A stretch of DNA of 64,000 nt, taken from assembly GCA_050950205.1 (NCBI GenBank), contig JBMNHF010000002.1:62001-126000 (forward strand). The letters run 5' to 3'. The notes beneath the pieces were generated by a model. It ran no database searches, had not been told where the DNA came from, and was given only the letters and a program-made list of their open reading frames with translations. Within the stretch, counting starts at the first letter, position 1; the number at the start of each line of letters is the position of its first letter. The DNA comes from WRAV01 sp050950205. GTDB lineage: Bacteria; Bacillota; Clostridia; Oscillospirales; Ruminococcaceae. This document shows positions 42,910 to 51,542 of this stretch, piece by piece. A program made the translations under genes and the position numbers.

Positions 42910-43958
42910 ATACGCAAACAAAGGCTTTGATCGATGACCTTGCCGCCCAGCATACCCTCGATGCCCAGGAACTGCTCACCCTGCTGGAACAGCGCACTCC
43001 GGAAGGGGCCGATTATCTGTTTGAGCAGGCACGAAAGGTTCGCCACGCCATCTATGGCCGGGATGTGTATATGCGAGGTCTGGTTGAATTTACCAACTAC
43101 TGCAAAAACAACTGCTCTTACTGCGGGATTCGAAGCAGCAACCGCAAGGCGGAGCGCTACCGGCTGACCAAAGAGCAAATACTGGAATGCTGTGCCCAAG
43201 GGCATGCTCTGGGCTTTCGCACCTTTGTCCTGCAGGGTGGGGAAGACCCCTTCTTTACCGATGAGAAGATGGTGGAAATCATTGGTGCCATCAAGGAAGC
43301 TTTCCCCGACTGCGCCATCACCCTTTCCACCGGAGAAAAAAGCCGGGAAAGCTATCGGCTCTTTCGAGAAGCCGGAGCCGACCGGTACCTGCTGCGCCAC
43401 GAAACCGCCAACGCCGACCACTACGCCAAACTCCATCCCCCTCCTTTGACCTTGGCAAACCGTAAGCGGTGTCTGTGGGACTTAAAGGAGCTGGGCTATC
43501 AGGTGGGCTGTGGCTTTATGGTGGGCTCCCCCCATCAGACCAACCGGCATTTGGTGGAGGATCTGCTCTTTCTAAAAGAGCTGCAGCCCCATATGGTGGG
43601 GATTGGCCCGTTTATCCCCCACAGTCAAACCCCCTTTGCCTCGCAGCCGGCAGGCACGCTGGAGTTGACCCTTTATCTGCTGGGCATCGTTCGGCTGCTG
43701 CTGCCAAAGGTGCTGCTGCCCGCCACCACCGCCCTTGGCACCATCCATCCCACCGGGCGGGAGGCCGGCATATTGGCCGGCGCCAATGTGGTGATGCCCA
43801 ACCTATCCCCCACATCGGTCCGCAGTAAATATATGTTGTATGACAACAAAATCTGCACCGGAGACGAAGCCGCCGAGTGCCGTCAATGCCTGAGTGGACG
43901 GATGAACCGCATTGGGTACAACCTGGTGGTTTCCCGAGGGGATTATCCAAATTCATAA
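42906..43958 (+). CDS. hydE: [FeFe]-hydrogenase H-cluster radical SAM maturase HydE
   Basis: A 350-residue radical SAM enzyme. The cluster motif CX3CX2C is Cys66-Cys70-Cys73 in YCKNNCSYCG. Later blocks LQGGEDPFFTDE and GFMVGSPHQTNRHLVEDL are HydE-specific. HydE works after HydG to build the diiron dithiolate site on the HydF scaffold. Start overlaps the TM1266-like gene. Confidence 0.95.
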   Translation: MNTQTKALIDDLAAQHTLDAQELLTLLEQRTPEGADYLFEQARKVRHAIYGRDVYMRGLVEFTNYCKNNCSYCGIRSSNRKAERYRLTKEQILECCAQGHALGFRTFVLQGGEDPFFTDEKMVEIIGAIKEAFPDCAITLSTGEKSRESYRLFREAGADRYLLRHETANADHYAKLHPPPLTLANRKRCLWDLKELGYQVGCGFMVGSPHQTNRHLVEDLLFLKELQPHMVGIGPFIPHSQTPFASQPAGTLELTLYLLGIVRLLLPKVLLPATTALGTIHPTGREAGILAGANVVMPNLSPTSVRSKYMLYDNKICTGDEAAECRQCLSGRMNRIGYNLVVSRGDYPNS

Positions 43959-44029
43959 ACAAGGGGGAGTGCGCCCCTTCATATCACTGACGGGAAAGAG
44001 CCATCTGCCCCGGAAGAAAGGAATTTATT

Positions 44030-45448
44030 ATGTATAATCCAAAGTCCATGAAAGCGGAGGAGTTTATCTCCCACCAAGAAGTTTTGGAAACGCTGGCTTA
44101 CGCCGAAGCCAACAAACACAACGCCGCCCTCATCGATTCCATCCTGCAAAAGGCAAGGGAGCGCAAGGGTCTCAGCCACCGGGAAGCCGCCGTTTTGCTG
44201 GACTGCGACCTGGAGGACCGGAATCAGGAAATTTACGCTTTGGCCCGGCAGATTAAGCAGGATTTTTACGGCAACCGCATCGTGATGTTTGCACCCCTGT
44301 ACCTTTCCAACTACTGTGTCAACGGCTGCGTCTACTGCCCCTATCACAGCAAGAACAAGCACATTCCCCGGAAAAAGCTGACGCAGGAGGAAGTGGAGCG
44401 AGAGGTCATCGCCCTGCAGGACATGGGCCACAAGCGGCTGGCCATCGAGGCGGGGGAGGACCCGGTCAACAACCCCATCGAGTACATACTGGACTGCATC
44501 CGCACCATCTACAGCGTCAAGCACAAAAACGGGGCCATCCGCCGGGTCAACGTCAACATTGCCGCCACCACGGTGGAAAACTACCGCAAACTGAAAGAAG
44601 CGGGAATCGGCACCTATATTCTCTTTCAGGAAACCTATCACAAGGAAAGCTATGAAAAACTGCACCCCACCGGACCCAAGCACAACTACGCCTATCACAC
44701 CGAGGCCATGGACCGGGCGATGGCGGGCGGCATCGACGACGTGGGCCTGGGGGTTTTGTTTGGCCTGGAATTGTACCGCTACGAATTTGCCGCATTGCTG
44801 ATGCACGCCGAGCACCTGGAGGCGGTTCACGGAGTGGGGCCCCATACCATCAGCGTACCCCGCATCCGCCGGGCCGACGACATCGACCCTTCCGTCTTCG
44901 ACAACGGAATCGACGACGACACCTTTGCCAAAATTGTGGCCTGCATCCGCATTGCCGTACCCTATACGGGGATGATTGTCTCCACCCGGGAAAGCCCCGC
45001 CTGCCGGGAAAAGGTGCTCCGTCTGGGAGTTTCCCAAATCAGCGGAGGTTCCCGCACCAGTGTGGGAGGGTATGTGGAGGAGGAGCCGGAGGATGAAAAA
45101 TCCGAGCAGTTTGATGTCAGCGACCGGCGGACTCTGGATGAGGTGGTGCGGTGGCTGATGGAGCTTGGACATATCCCCAGCTTTTGCACTGCCTGTTACC
45201 GGCAGGGGAGGACAGGCGACCGGTTTATGAGCCTGTGCAAAAGCGGACAGATTCAGAACTGCTGTCACCCCAACGCTTTGATGACGCTGGAAGAATATCT
45301 CATGGACTACGCCTCCCCCCAAACCCGGGACATTGGCCAAAAAATGATACAGCAGGAGCTGCCCAATATACCCAATCCAAAGGTGCGCAGTCTGGTGGAG
45401 CGCAATTTGGAACAAATCCGGCTGGGTCAGCGGGATTTCCGCTTGTAG
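44030..45448 (+). CDS. hydG: [FeFe]-hydrogenase H-cluster radical SAM maturase HydG
   Basis: A 472-residue tyrosine lyase that makes CO and cyanide ligands from tyrosine. Radical SAM cysteines are Cys96, Cys100 and Cys103 (NYCVNGCVYC), and the C-terminal cysteines that hold the dangler-iron cluster are in SFCTACYRQGRTGDRF and a further Cys about 20 residues on. RIRRADDIDPS is family-typical. AAAGGAAT precedes the start, 71 bp after hydE. Confidence 0.96.
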   Translation: MYNPKSMKAEEFISHQEVLETLAYAEANKHNAALIDSILQKARERKGLSHREAAVLLDCDLEDRNQEIYALARQIKQDFYGNRIVMFAPLYLSNYCVNGCVYCPYHSKNKHIPRKKLTQEEVEREVIALQDMGHKRLAIEAGEDPVNNPIEYILDCIRTIYSVKHKNGAIRRVNVNIAATTVENYRKLKEAGIGTYILFQETYHKESYEKLHPTGPKHNYAYHTEAMDRAMAGGIDDVGLGVLFGLELYRYEFAALLMHAEHLEAVHGVGPHTISVPRIRRADDIDPSVFDNGIDDDTFAKIVACIRIAVPYTGMIVSTRESPACREKVLRLGVSQISGGSRTSVGGYVEEEPEDEKSEQFDVSDRRTLDEVVRWLMELGHIPSFCTACYRQGRTGDRFMSLCKSGQIQNCCHPNALMTLEEYLMDYASPQTRDIGQKMIQQELPNIPNPKVRSLVERNLEQIRLGQRDFRL

Positions 45449-45460
45449 GGAGGGGTGCTT

Positions 45461-46666
45461 ATGGGACTGAATCAAACGCCTCGGGCCAACCGGGTTCACA
45501 TCGGAATATTTGGAAAACGAAATGCCGGAAAATCCAGCCTGATCAACGCTATGACCGGCCAGGATCTGGCGGTGGTTTCTCCGGTGGGGGGGACTACCAC
45601 CGACCCGGTGTATAAGGCCATGGAGCTTCTGCCCCTGGGTCCGGTGGTGTTCATCGACACCCCCGGCATCGACGATGAGGGGGATTTGGGCAAACTGAGG
45701 GTGCAAAAAGCCCTGCAGGTGCTAAACAAAACCGATGTGGCGGTTTTGGTGGTGGACGCCGTGGCAGGCAAATCCCCGGAGGATGAGGAGCTGCTCCGCC
45801 AATTTGAAAAGAAGGGGATTGCTCACATTGTGGCCTACAATCAATGCGATCGTCTGCCTGGGCTGCCACAATCCGGCCCCCATGAGATTTATGTCAGTGC
45901 CACCCAAAATATTCAGATTCACCAGCTCAAAGAGAAAATTGCAGCCCTTTCCATCACCGAACCACCCAACCGCCCCCTTGTGAGGGATATGCTTGCCCCT
46001 TACGACTTGGTGGTGTTGGTGACCCCCGTCGATTCGGCGGCCCCCAAAGGGCGGCTGATTCTGCCACAGCAGCAGACCATTCGGGATATTTTGGACGGGG
46101 ACGCCGTTGCCGTTGTGACAAAGGACGATCAGCTGCAGAAAACGCTGGCGCATCTGGGCAGGCCTCCCCGCATGGTGATCACCGACAGTCAGATTTTTGC
46201 CAAAGTATCTGCCTTGGTGCCGCCTTCCATTCCCCTTACCTCCTTCTCCATTTTGTTTGCCCGATACAAGGGAATACTGGAAGCTGCCGTACAGGGTGCC
46301 GCCGTACTGGATACTCTGCAGGAGGGCGACCGGGTGCTGATTGCGGAAGGCTGCACCCATCACCGCCAATGCGAGGACATCGGCACCGTCAAGCTGCCCC
46401 GCTGGATTGGCAATCATACGGGAAAGCAGCTGTACTTTGACTTTGTTTCCGGCGGCGATTTTCCGCAAGGCCTGCAGTCCTACCGTCTGGTCATCCACTG
46501 CGGCGGCTGTATGCTCAGAGAGCGGGAAATTCACCACCGCCGGGATTGTGCAGCGGGCCAACAGGTTCCCATGACCAATTACGGCATCGCCATTGCCCAC
46601 ATGCAGGGAATTTTAAAGCGGAGCATTGCTGTCTTCCCACAGTTCTCGGAACAGTCGGATGGATAA
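45461..46666 (+). CDS. hydF: [FeFe]-hydrogenase H-cluster maturation GTPase HydF
   Basis: A 401-residue scaffold GTPase that receives and delivers the 2Fe precursor. N-terminal G domain: P-loop GKRNAGKSSLINAM, G3 DTPGIDDEG, G4 NQCDR. The C-terminal cluster ligands are visible as the Cys-x-His (EGCTHH) and HCxxC (HCGGCM) motif. ATG at 45461 follows GGGAGGGG, 12 bp after hydG. Confidence 0.95.
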   Translation: MGLNQTPRANRVHIGIFGKRNAGKSSLINAMTGQDLAVVSPVGGTTTDPVYKAMELLPLGPVVFIDTPGIDDEGDLGKLRVQKALQVLNKTDVAVLVVDAVAGKSPEDEELLRQFEKKGIAHIVAYNQCDRLPGLPQSGPHEIYVSATQNIQIHQLKEKIAALSITEPPNRPLVRDMLAPYDLVVLVTPVDSAAPKGRLILPQQQTIRDILDGDAVAVVTKDDQLQKTLAHLGRPPRMVITDSQIFAKVSALVPPSIPLTSFSILFARYKGILEAAVQGAAVLDTLQEGDRVLIAEGCTHHRQCEDIGTVKLPRWIGNHTGKQLYFDFVSGGDFPQGLQSYRLVIHCGGCMLREREIHHRRDCAAGQQVPMTNYGIAIAHMQGILKRSIAVFPQFSEQSDG

Positions 46667-46674
46667 AACAAAAA

Positions 46675-46696
46675 CAGCGGGCCAAAGGGCCCGCTG
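46675..46696. terminator. Terminator between hydF and the split small gene
   Basis: CAGCGGGCC-AAAG-GGCCCGCTG forms a 9-bp stem. On the minus strand it runs into TTTTTGTTTT, so it best serves the minus-strand gene; the plus-strand T run is weak. Confidence 0.7.
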
Positions 46697-46714
46697 TGAT
46701 TATTACATCGCTGA

Positions 46715-46929
46715 TTAATCAAACAGTATATCCGGGTTACATTCCGCCGGGGTTTTCCAATCGATGCCATGCTCTCTCAGCAGCTGTTTTTTCTCTCCCA
46801 ATAGATATGGCAACTACCTAACCCGTAACCTTGCCTATCCAGATTTTCCATCAGGCTGTCCAGTTCTGGTTGTATTTTCGTCATTGCTTGCAGAAAAACC
46901 TCGGTATCTTCGCTTGGATCGCGCTTCAT
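46715..46929 (-). pseudogene. Small gene split at an A AAA AAC heptamer (frameshifted or programmed -1)
   Basis: ATG at 46929 with GAGAGGAGAT starts a 50-residue frame (MKRDPSEDTEVFLQAM...) that stops at 46777. Just before the stop the codons read AGA AAA AAC, giving the heptamer A AAA AAC in the phase needed for -1 slippage. The -1 frame continues with QLLREHGIDWKTPAEC and NPDILFD to a stop at 46715, giving about 71 residues of clearly protein-like sequence. It may be a one-base loss in the A run, or a programmed frameshift. Family not recognised. The two halves share strand, ribosome site and terminator. Confidence 0.65.
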
Positions 46930-47070
46930 TGATGATCTCCTCTCTGGAATTAAAATCGAGTCAACCGCTTTTTGGGTCTGTACCAAAGCTTTCCACCTAT
47001 TACTACCATCTTAAGAAGCGGCAGGCTGCTTTGCTGAAGGTATCATACCAAAAAAAAGATGGCAAGTGTA

Positions 47071-47208
47071 TCACAAACCCTTGAAAAGTCTGTATTTCAC
47101 CTGTTCCGCGAACATCTGTATAGCGCCGTGATTATCACTGCGCTTTCGCACCTTGATCTTCTCGTAAACCAAGTCCCAGGTTCGCCGGTCGATGATGGGT
47201 TCATGCAT
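47071..47208 (-). pseudogene. Remnant of a large serine recombinase
   Basis: A 45-codon piece reads MHEPIIDRRTWDLVYEKI...RKRSDNHGAIQMFA, which fits the recombinase domain of large serine integrases (HEPIID + TW..V.. + a later MF.GLV.C block). It then diverges and stops at 47071, and no N-terminal catalytic domain is found upstream. A decayed fragment of a mobile element. Confidence 0.55.
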
Positions 47209-47342
47209 CCATCTTCATGCAGAGTGCGACAAAGGTTTTATCCTCCAGTCCGGGCTACCGGGAAATGAACGAGCAAGCAAGTGTTTTCGTTGCTGATGGG
47301 TCATCCGGCGGATGTTGCGCCAGATGCTGAATATTCAAAGTT

Positions 47343-47383
47343 GAAACCCACCATGGGATAACAGACATCTCATCGTGGGTTTC
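47343..47383. repeat. Imperfect 17-bp palindrome
   Basis: Two arms (47343-47359 and 47367-47383) pair at 15 of 17 positions around AACAGAC, with outer parts GAAACCCAC/GTGGGTTTC. There is no T run on either side, so it is not a simple terminator. Confidence 0.5.
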
Positions 47384-47405
47384 TCAATTGCCTCACTCGC
47401 CGTAT

Positions 47406-47549
47406 TCAAAAATCTTCCTCGTCGTCTTTGTCCTCTTCATCCTCTTTTGAGAGCATTTCATAAAAGAACATGAATTCTGCAGCTTGCTCAAAACAGTCGA
47501 GCTCTCCGTCACGGTCAAAATCAAATAAATCTCCAAAAACGCCTTTCAT
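47406..47549 (-). CDS. 47-residue acidic small protein with EF-hand-like loop
   Basis: ATG at 47549 is preceded by GGGAGG 7 bp upstream. The protein starts MKGVFGDLFDFDRDGELD and ends in an Asp/Glu-rich tail. DFDRDGELD fits the first nine positions of an EF-hand calcium loop (D-x-D-x-D-G-x-L-D). I recall similar MKG-FGDLFDFN-DGKLD small proteins from gut Firmicutes, but no function. It stands alone in the scar region. From 47550 to 47918 I see no further gene. Confidence 0.6.
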   Translation of the reverse strand: MKGVFGDLFDFDRDGELDCFEQAAEFMFFYEMLSKEDEEDKDDEEDF

Positions 47550-47918
47550 ATCAATTCCTCCCGTTCCCAACCTCAATATTCTTCCGTTTGCTGTCCGGCA
47601 TCCAATTTTTGTCTCGGATTCTGTGCGAGGGATGACTTAGTGCGCCCATCCAGCAGGAGCCATGTTTTGGTGTATCCAACTGAATATGTAACATCTTGCC
47701 CACAAGAAATAGCATTTACATACTTGATGAGTGGGGCTTTACTTATAATTATATCACAGCATCTGTCCAGCCTAAAGGACTTTGTTCAAAGAGTGGCTTT
47801 AGCTGCTGTAAACTGTTAAATTCCCTTAAAATAATTAGTGTTATCTGTCGTCTGGTGCTATTCATCCTAAAGTTTGTATAAATATATTGCTCTAACCAAG
47901 TACAAAGGCATATAGAAA

Positions 47919-47957
47919 CAAAAAACAAGGGTTTTGAGTATTACCCAAAACCCTTGT
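47919..47957 (-). terminator. Terminator of tRNA-Ala
   Basis: ACAAGGGTTTTG/CAAAACCCTTGT forms a 12-bp stem immediately beyond the tRNA 3' end on the minus strand, followed by TTTTTTG. Confidence 0.85.
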
Positions 47958-47960
47958 AAT

Positions 47961-48036
<76 letters not shown>

Positions 48037-48514
48037 ACAAAATCCATCTGGCTGACTATTGTGCTGCGAGTATTTTTTTGATATCCCCGAGCACTTCAAG
48101 ATTATATACCAAAAAAAATAAAATGTCAAGATGCTTGACCGCAATATTTTTTTCTTGAGAAAAAAGGACAGAATTCAAGGAATTATGCAGTATTTTACAC
48201 CCAATCTATACACTTAATATACGGCAGACAGGAATAGAAGACCCCTGCCCGGCATCAGTTAAAAATTGGATTTTATGATTTGTTAACATTTTGCCCATAT
48301 TTATGGTATAGTATTTTTATAAAACAAGCTTTTTTAGCGCCTCAATTCTAAGGATTCCGGCATAATATTAAAAAAGTTTCTAATTTTTTTTACTTTTTTC
48401 CTCTTTACATGTTGTAATATCATGGTTTTTTAGGTAAAATAGAAAAGAATCAGTTTGGCCAATCGTACAACATGACCATTTTTAGTAACAAAAGTATAAA
48501 GAGGAGATTAGGAT
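48037..48514. other. AT-rich intergenic region
   Basis: 478 bp of AT-rich DNA between tRNA-Ala and the PucR-type regulator. It must hold both promoters; I see several TATAAT-like words (for example TATAGT near 48308) but no convincing -35/-10 pair and no gene. Confidence 0.5.
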
Positions 48515-49600
48515 ATGTCGAACAGGCTGTTTCAGAGAATCGTGCATCAAATGCGGGAATCCATTGATCGGGTGCTGGGTGTGGTAGACGAGACGGCTAC
48601 GGTAATCGCATGTAGCGACCTGACCAAAATTGGCGAGACTTTTGAGTATATGATGCTGGGTATGGGGGATGTCTCCGACGTTTTTGTGCGGGACAACTAC
48701 ACCTTTAAACCCTTTGGCAATGTGGCAAAACCCGAATACGCCGTCTTTGTGGAGGGCACCGATGAGGTTGCTGCGCAATTCTGCAACATCCTGTCCATAT
48801 CTTTTGCCAGCATCAAACAGTACTATGACGAAAAGTACGACCGTTGCAACTTTATCAAAAATGTCATCTTGGACAATATTCTGCCCGGTGACATTTATAT
48901 CAAAGCCCGGGAACTGCATTTTAACATCGATGCTTCCCGAGTGGTCCTGCTGATTCGAATTGTCTCTGCCAACGATATTTCTGCCTTTGATGTGATTCAA
49001 AATCTTTTCCCCGACAAGCAAAAGGACTTTGTCTTTAACATCAACGAAACCGATATTGTTCTGGTTAAGGAAATTAAGGCAGGCATTGACTCCAAAGACT
49101 TAGAAAAACTGGCTCGCTCCATTGTGGACACATTGGGCAGCGAGTTCTACACCAAGGTGATCATTGGTATCGGCACCGCTGTGGTGGGCGTTAAGGATTT
49201 GGCCAAATCCTTTAAAGAAAGCCAGGTGGCTCTGGAAGTGGGCAAGGTGTTTGACACCGACAAGTCCATTGTGAGCTACGACAACTTAGGCATTGCCAGA
49301 CTGATTTATCAGCTGCCCACCACCCTTTGCGAAATGTTCCTGCGGGAAGTGTTTAAAAAGGGCAGCATCGAGAGCTTGGACCATGAGACTCTGTTTACCA
49401 TTCAAAAGTTTTTTGAGAACAACCTTAATGTGTCCGAAACATCCAGAAAGCTGTTTGTGCACCGCAACACTCTGGTGTATCGGCTGGAAAAAATCCGCAA
49501 GCTTACCGGATTGGATCTGCGGGAGTTTGACCATGCCATTATCTTTAAGGTGGCGCTGATGGTGAAGAAATACCTCACCTCCAATCCAGTAAAATACTAA
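48515..49600 (+). CDS. PucR/CdaR-type helix-turn-helix regulator
   Basis: A 361-residue protein with an N-terminal sensory region (about 1-130), a GGDEF-like central segment without the motif, and the C-terminal HTH_30 domain: FFENNLNVSETSRKLFVHRNTLVYRLEKIRKLTGLDLREFD. This C-terminus defines the PucR/CdaR regulator family. AAAGAGGAGA precedes the ATG. It lies just upstream of ftsEX on the same strand, and it is conceivable that it is part of that transcription unit. Ligand unknown. Confidence 0.88.
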   Translation: MSNRLFQRIVHQMRESIDRVLGVVDETATVIACSDLTKIGETFEYMMLGMGDVSDVFVRDNYTFKPFGNVAKPEYAVFVEGTDEVAAQFCNILSISFASIKQYYDEKYDRCNFIKNVILDNILPGDIYIKARELHFNIDASRVVLLIRIVSANDISAFDVIQNLFPDKQKDFVFNINETDIVLVKEIKAGIDSKDLEKLARSIVDTLGSEFYTKVIIGIGTAVVGVKDLAKSFKESQVALEVGKVFDTDKSIVSYDNLGIARLIYQLPTTLCEMFLREVFKKGSIESLDHETLFTIQKFFENNLNVSETSRKLFVHRNTLVYRLEKIRKLTGLDLREFDHAIIFKVALMVKKYLTSNPVKY

Positions 49601-49616
49601 CCTACGGCACTTGGCG

Positions 49617-49642
49617 GCCGGCAGTCTCCTACGGCTGCCGGC
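49617..49642 (+). promoter_or_regulatory. GC-rich hairpin upstream of ftsE
   Basis: GCCGGCAG and CTGCCGGC pair around a 10-base loop between the regulator and ftsE, with no T run. It may moderate read-through or message stability. Confidence 0.45.
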
Positions 49643-49667
49643 AACCGCGAATGAGGGCGATTGTAAC

Positions 49668-50552
49668 GTGATAGAATTTGCTGGTGTGTCCAAGAAATAT
49701 AAAAACGGTACCCAAGCACTTAAAAACATTAGCTTTAAGGTGGAAAAAGGGGAATTTGTATTTGTGGTGGGTGCTTCCGGCGCTGGAAAAAGCACCATCA
49801 TCAAAACCATCCTGCGGGAGGAAATTCCCACCTCCGGCCTTGTGGTGGTCAATGGGTACAACCTAAACCGGATGAAGCGCCGCCATATCCCCAAGTACCG
49901 CCGCTCCTTGGGAATTGTCTTTCAGGATTTCCGCCTGATTCCCAACATGACGGTTTATGACAATGTGGCCTTTGCCCTTCGGGTCACCAATGTGGTCAAA
50001 AAGGAGATCCGTTCCCGGGTGCCTTATTGCCTCAAATTGCTGGGCCTTGCCCACAAGGCAAAGTGCTATCCGGAAGAGCTCTCGGGAGGAGAGCAGCAAC
50101 GGGTAGCTTTGGCGCGGGCTTTGGTCAACAACCCGTCCATCATCATTGCCGATGAGCCAACGGGAAACATCGACCCCGAGCTTTCCTTTGAAATTGTGGA
50201 TCTTCTTTCCGAAATTAACATACAGTGCGGCACCACCATACTTATGGTAACGCATGAGCACGAGCTGGTGAGCTACTTTAACAAACGGGTGATTACCATC
50301 GACGACGGTATTCTGCTGGCCGATACCCGAAGCGGCGGGGCAGACTACCTGTTTACCGGGGTGGACCTGATGAACGGTTACTCCAAACCCTTGCCCAGCA
50401 GGGAAAGGGCCATTGACTTTTCGGACAAGACCCTCCCCGGCGCCGAAACCTTAGACCCCTGCGCCACTGCCTGTGCGGCGGAATTTCCTGTGCGGCGCAG
50501 GCCGGACAAGGAGAAAAAGCGGGACAGCGCCCCTGTAGGGAGGAAGGCATGA
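49668..50552 (+). CDS. ftsE: Cell division ATP-binding protein FtsE with C-terminal extension
   Basis: A 294-residue ABC ATPase. The first 225 residues are normal FtsE: Walker A GASGAGKSTIIKTIL, LSGGEQQRVALARAL signature and Walker B IIADEPTGNIDPE. About 65 further residues follow (SGGADYLFTG...), with a proline- and cysteine-containing stretch and a basic end RRRPDKEKKRD, which FtsE normally lacks. FtsEX transmits ATP hydrolysis across the membrane to activate a peptidoglycan hydrolase. GTG at 49668 with GAGGGCGA is the start. It overlaps ftsX by ATGA. Confidence 0.93.
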   Translation: MIEFAGVSKKYKNGTQALKNISFKVEKGEFVFVVGASGAGKSTIIKTILREEIPTSGLVVVNGYNLNRMKRRHIPKYRRSLGIVFQDFRLIPNMTVYDNVAFALRVTNVVKKEIRSRVPYCLKLLGLAHKAKCYPEELSGGEQQRVALARALVNNPSIIIADEPTGNIDPELSFEIVDLLSEINIQCGTTILMVTHEHELVSYFNKRVITIDDGILLADTRSGGADYLFTGVDLMNGYSKPLPSRERAIDFSDKTLPGAETLDPCATACAAEFPVRRRPDKEKKRDSAPVGRKA

Positions 50553-51445
50553 GGCTGCACAATTTTGGTTATCTAGTAAAGGAAGGCGCTCGCAGCGTTG
50601 TTCGCAACAAGCTGATGAGCTTTGCCTGTATTGGTGTTTTGGTAGCCTGTATGCTGCTGATTGGCGGCGCTACCATGCTCTCTCTCAACGTCACTGCCAT
50701 GGTGGGCTTTGTGGAGGAGCAAAACGAGGTGTCGATTTTTCTGGAGGATTGGCTCACCCCTTCCGACTTGGAAATGATGGAGCTGGAGCTGGGCAGTATG
50801 CGCAACATTGCCCGCTGCGTTTTTATCTCCAAAGAGGAAGCCTTGGAAGAGCTGATGCTGCAGGACCCGGTGATGTTTGCAGGGCTGGAGGAAGATAACC
50901 CCATGCCCAATAAGTTTATTGTACAGATTGCCGACCTGGCCCAGATTGAAGATACCGTAAACCAGTTGCGGCAGATGGAAGGGGTAGAAAAGGTCAATGC
51001 CAACACCGACGTGGCTGCCATGCTGGTGACGGTGCGCAAGGCCATTGCCTATTCCGGGGCGGTGATTGTGGCCATTTTGCTGATGGTCAGCGTGGTGATC
51101 ATCACCAACAATATCAAGCTTACCATTTACTCCCGCCGGCGGGAAATCAACATCATGAAGTACGTAGGGGCCACCGATATTTTTATTCGCATGCCCTTTT
51201 TGGTAGAGGGTGTCATCATTGGGCTGGTATCAGCTGTTGTGGCCTTTTTAATTTTAGGATTTGGCTATACCTACCTGATTGCATGGGTGGGGGAGAAGTT
51301 CAGCGCCTTTCTCGGCCCAATTTTCGGACGAGCCATCGATTTTTGGTCCATTGCCCATTACATATTTGGAGCCTTTGCCACCATGGGAATCTTTATAGGC
51401 GCGGTGGGAAGCGGCATTTTTGTTCGAAAGCATCTCAAAGTCTAA
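50549..51445 (+). CDS. ftsX: Cell division permease FtsX
   Basis: A 298-residue permease with one N-terminal and three C-terminal membrane segments and an extracellular domain between them (about 45-165), which contacts the murein hydrolase activator. YSRRREINIMKYVGATDIFIRMPF is the FtsX hallmark. Start overlaps ftsE. The M23 activator gene follows 97 bp downstream, the usual PcsB/EnvC partner arrangement. Confidence 0.95.
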   Translation: MRLHNFGYLVKEGARSVVRNKLMSFACIGVLVACMLLIGGATMLSLNVTAMVGFVEEQNEVSIFLEDWLTPSDLEMMELELGSMRNIARCVFISKEEALEELMLQDPVMFAGLEEDNPMPNKFIVQIADLAQIEDTVNQLRQMEGVEKVNANTDVAAMLVTVRKAIAYSGAVIVAILLMVSVVIITNNIKLTIYSRRREINIMKYVGATDIFIRMPFLVEGVIIGLVSAVVAFLILGFGYTYLIAWVGEKFSAFLGPIFGRAIDFWSIAHYIFGAFATMGIFIGAVGSGIFVRKHLKV

Positions 51446-51542
51446 TGGAGCGACTTTGGGTTAGGGAACTGCCCGGCAAAAGTTGGGGGCAATTCCGCTA
51501 AATGGTCAGACAGCACGATACATACAGAGGGGGTACTGTATT

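Noticed and set aside
43979..45706. A 575-codon open frame on the minus strand opposite hydG
   Set aside because: It mirrors the GC-rich third positions of hydG, is His/Gly/Val-rich like antisense translations, and has no family motifs.
47059..47268. A 69-codon plus-strand frame in the scar region
   Set aside because: It lies opposite the recombinase remnant, has no ribosome site and no protein-like motifs.
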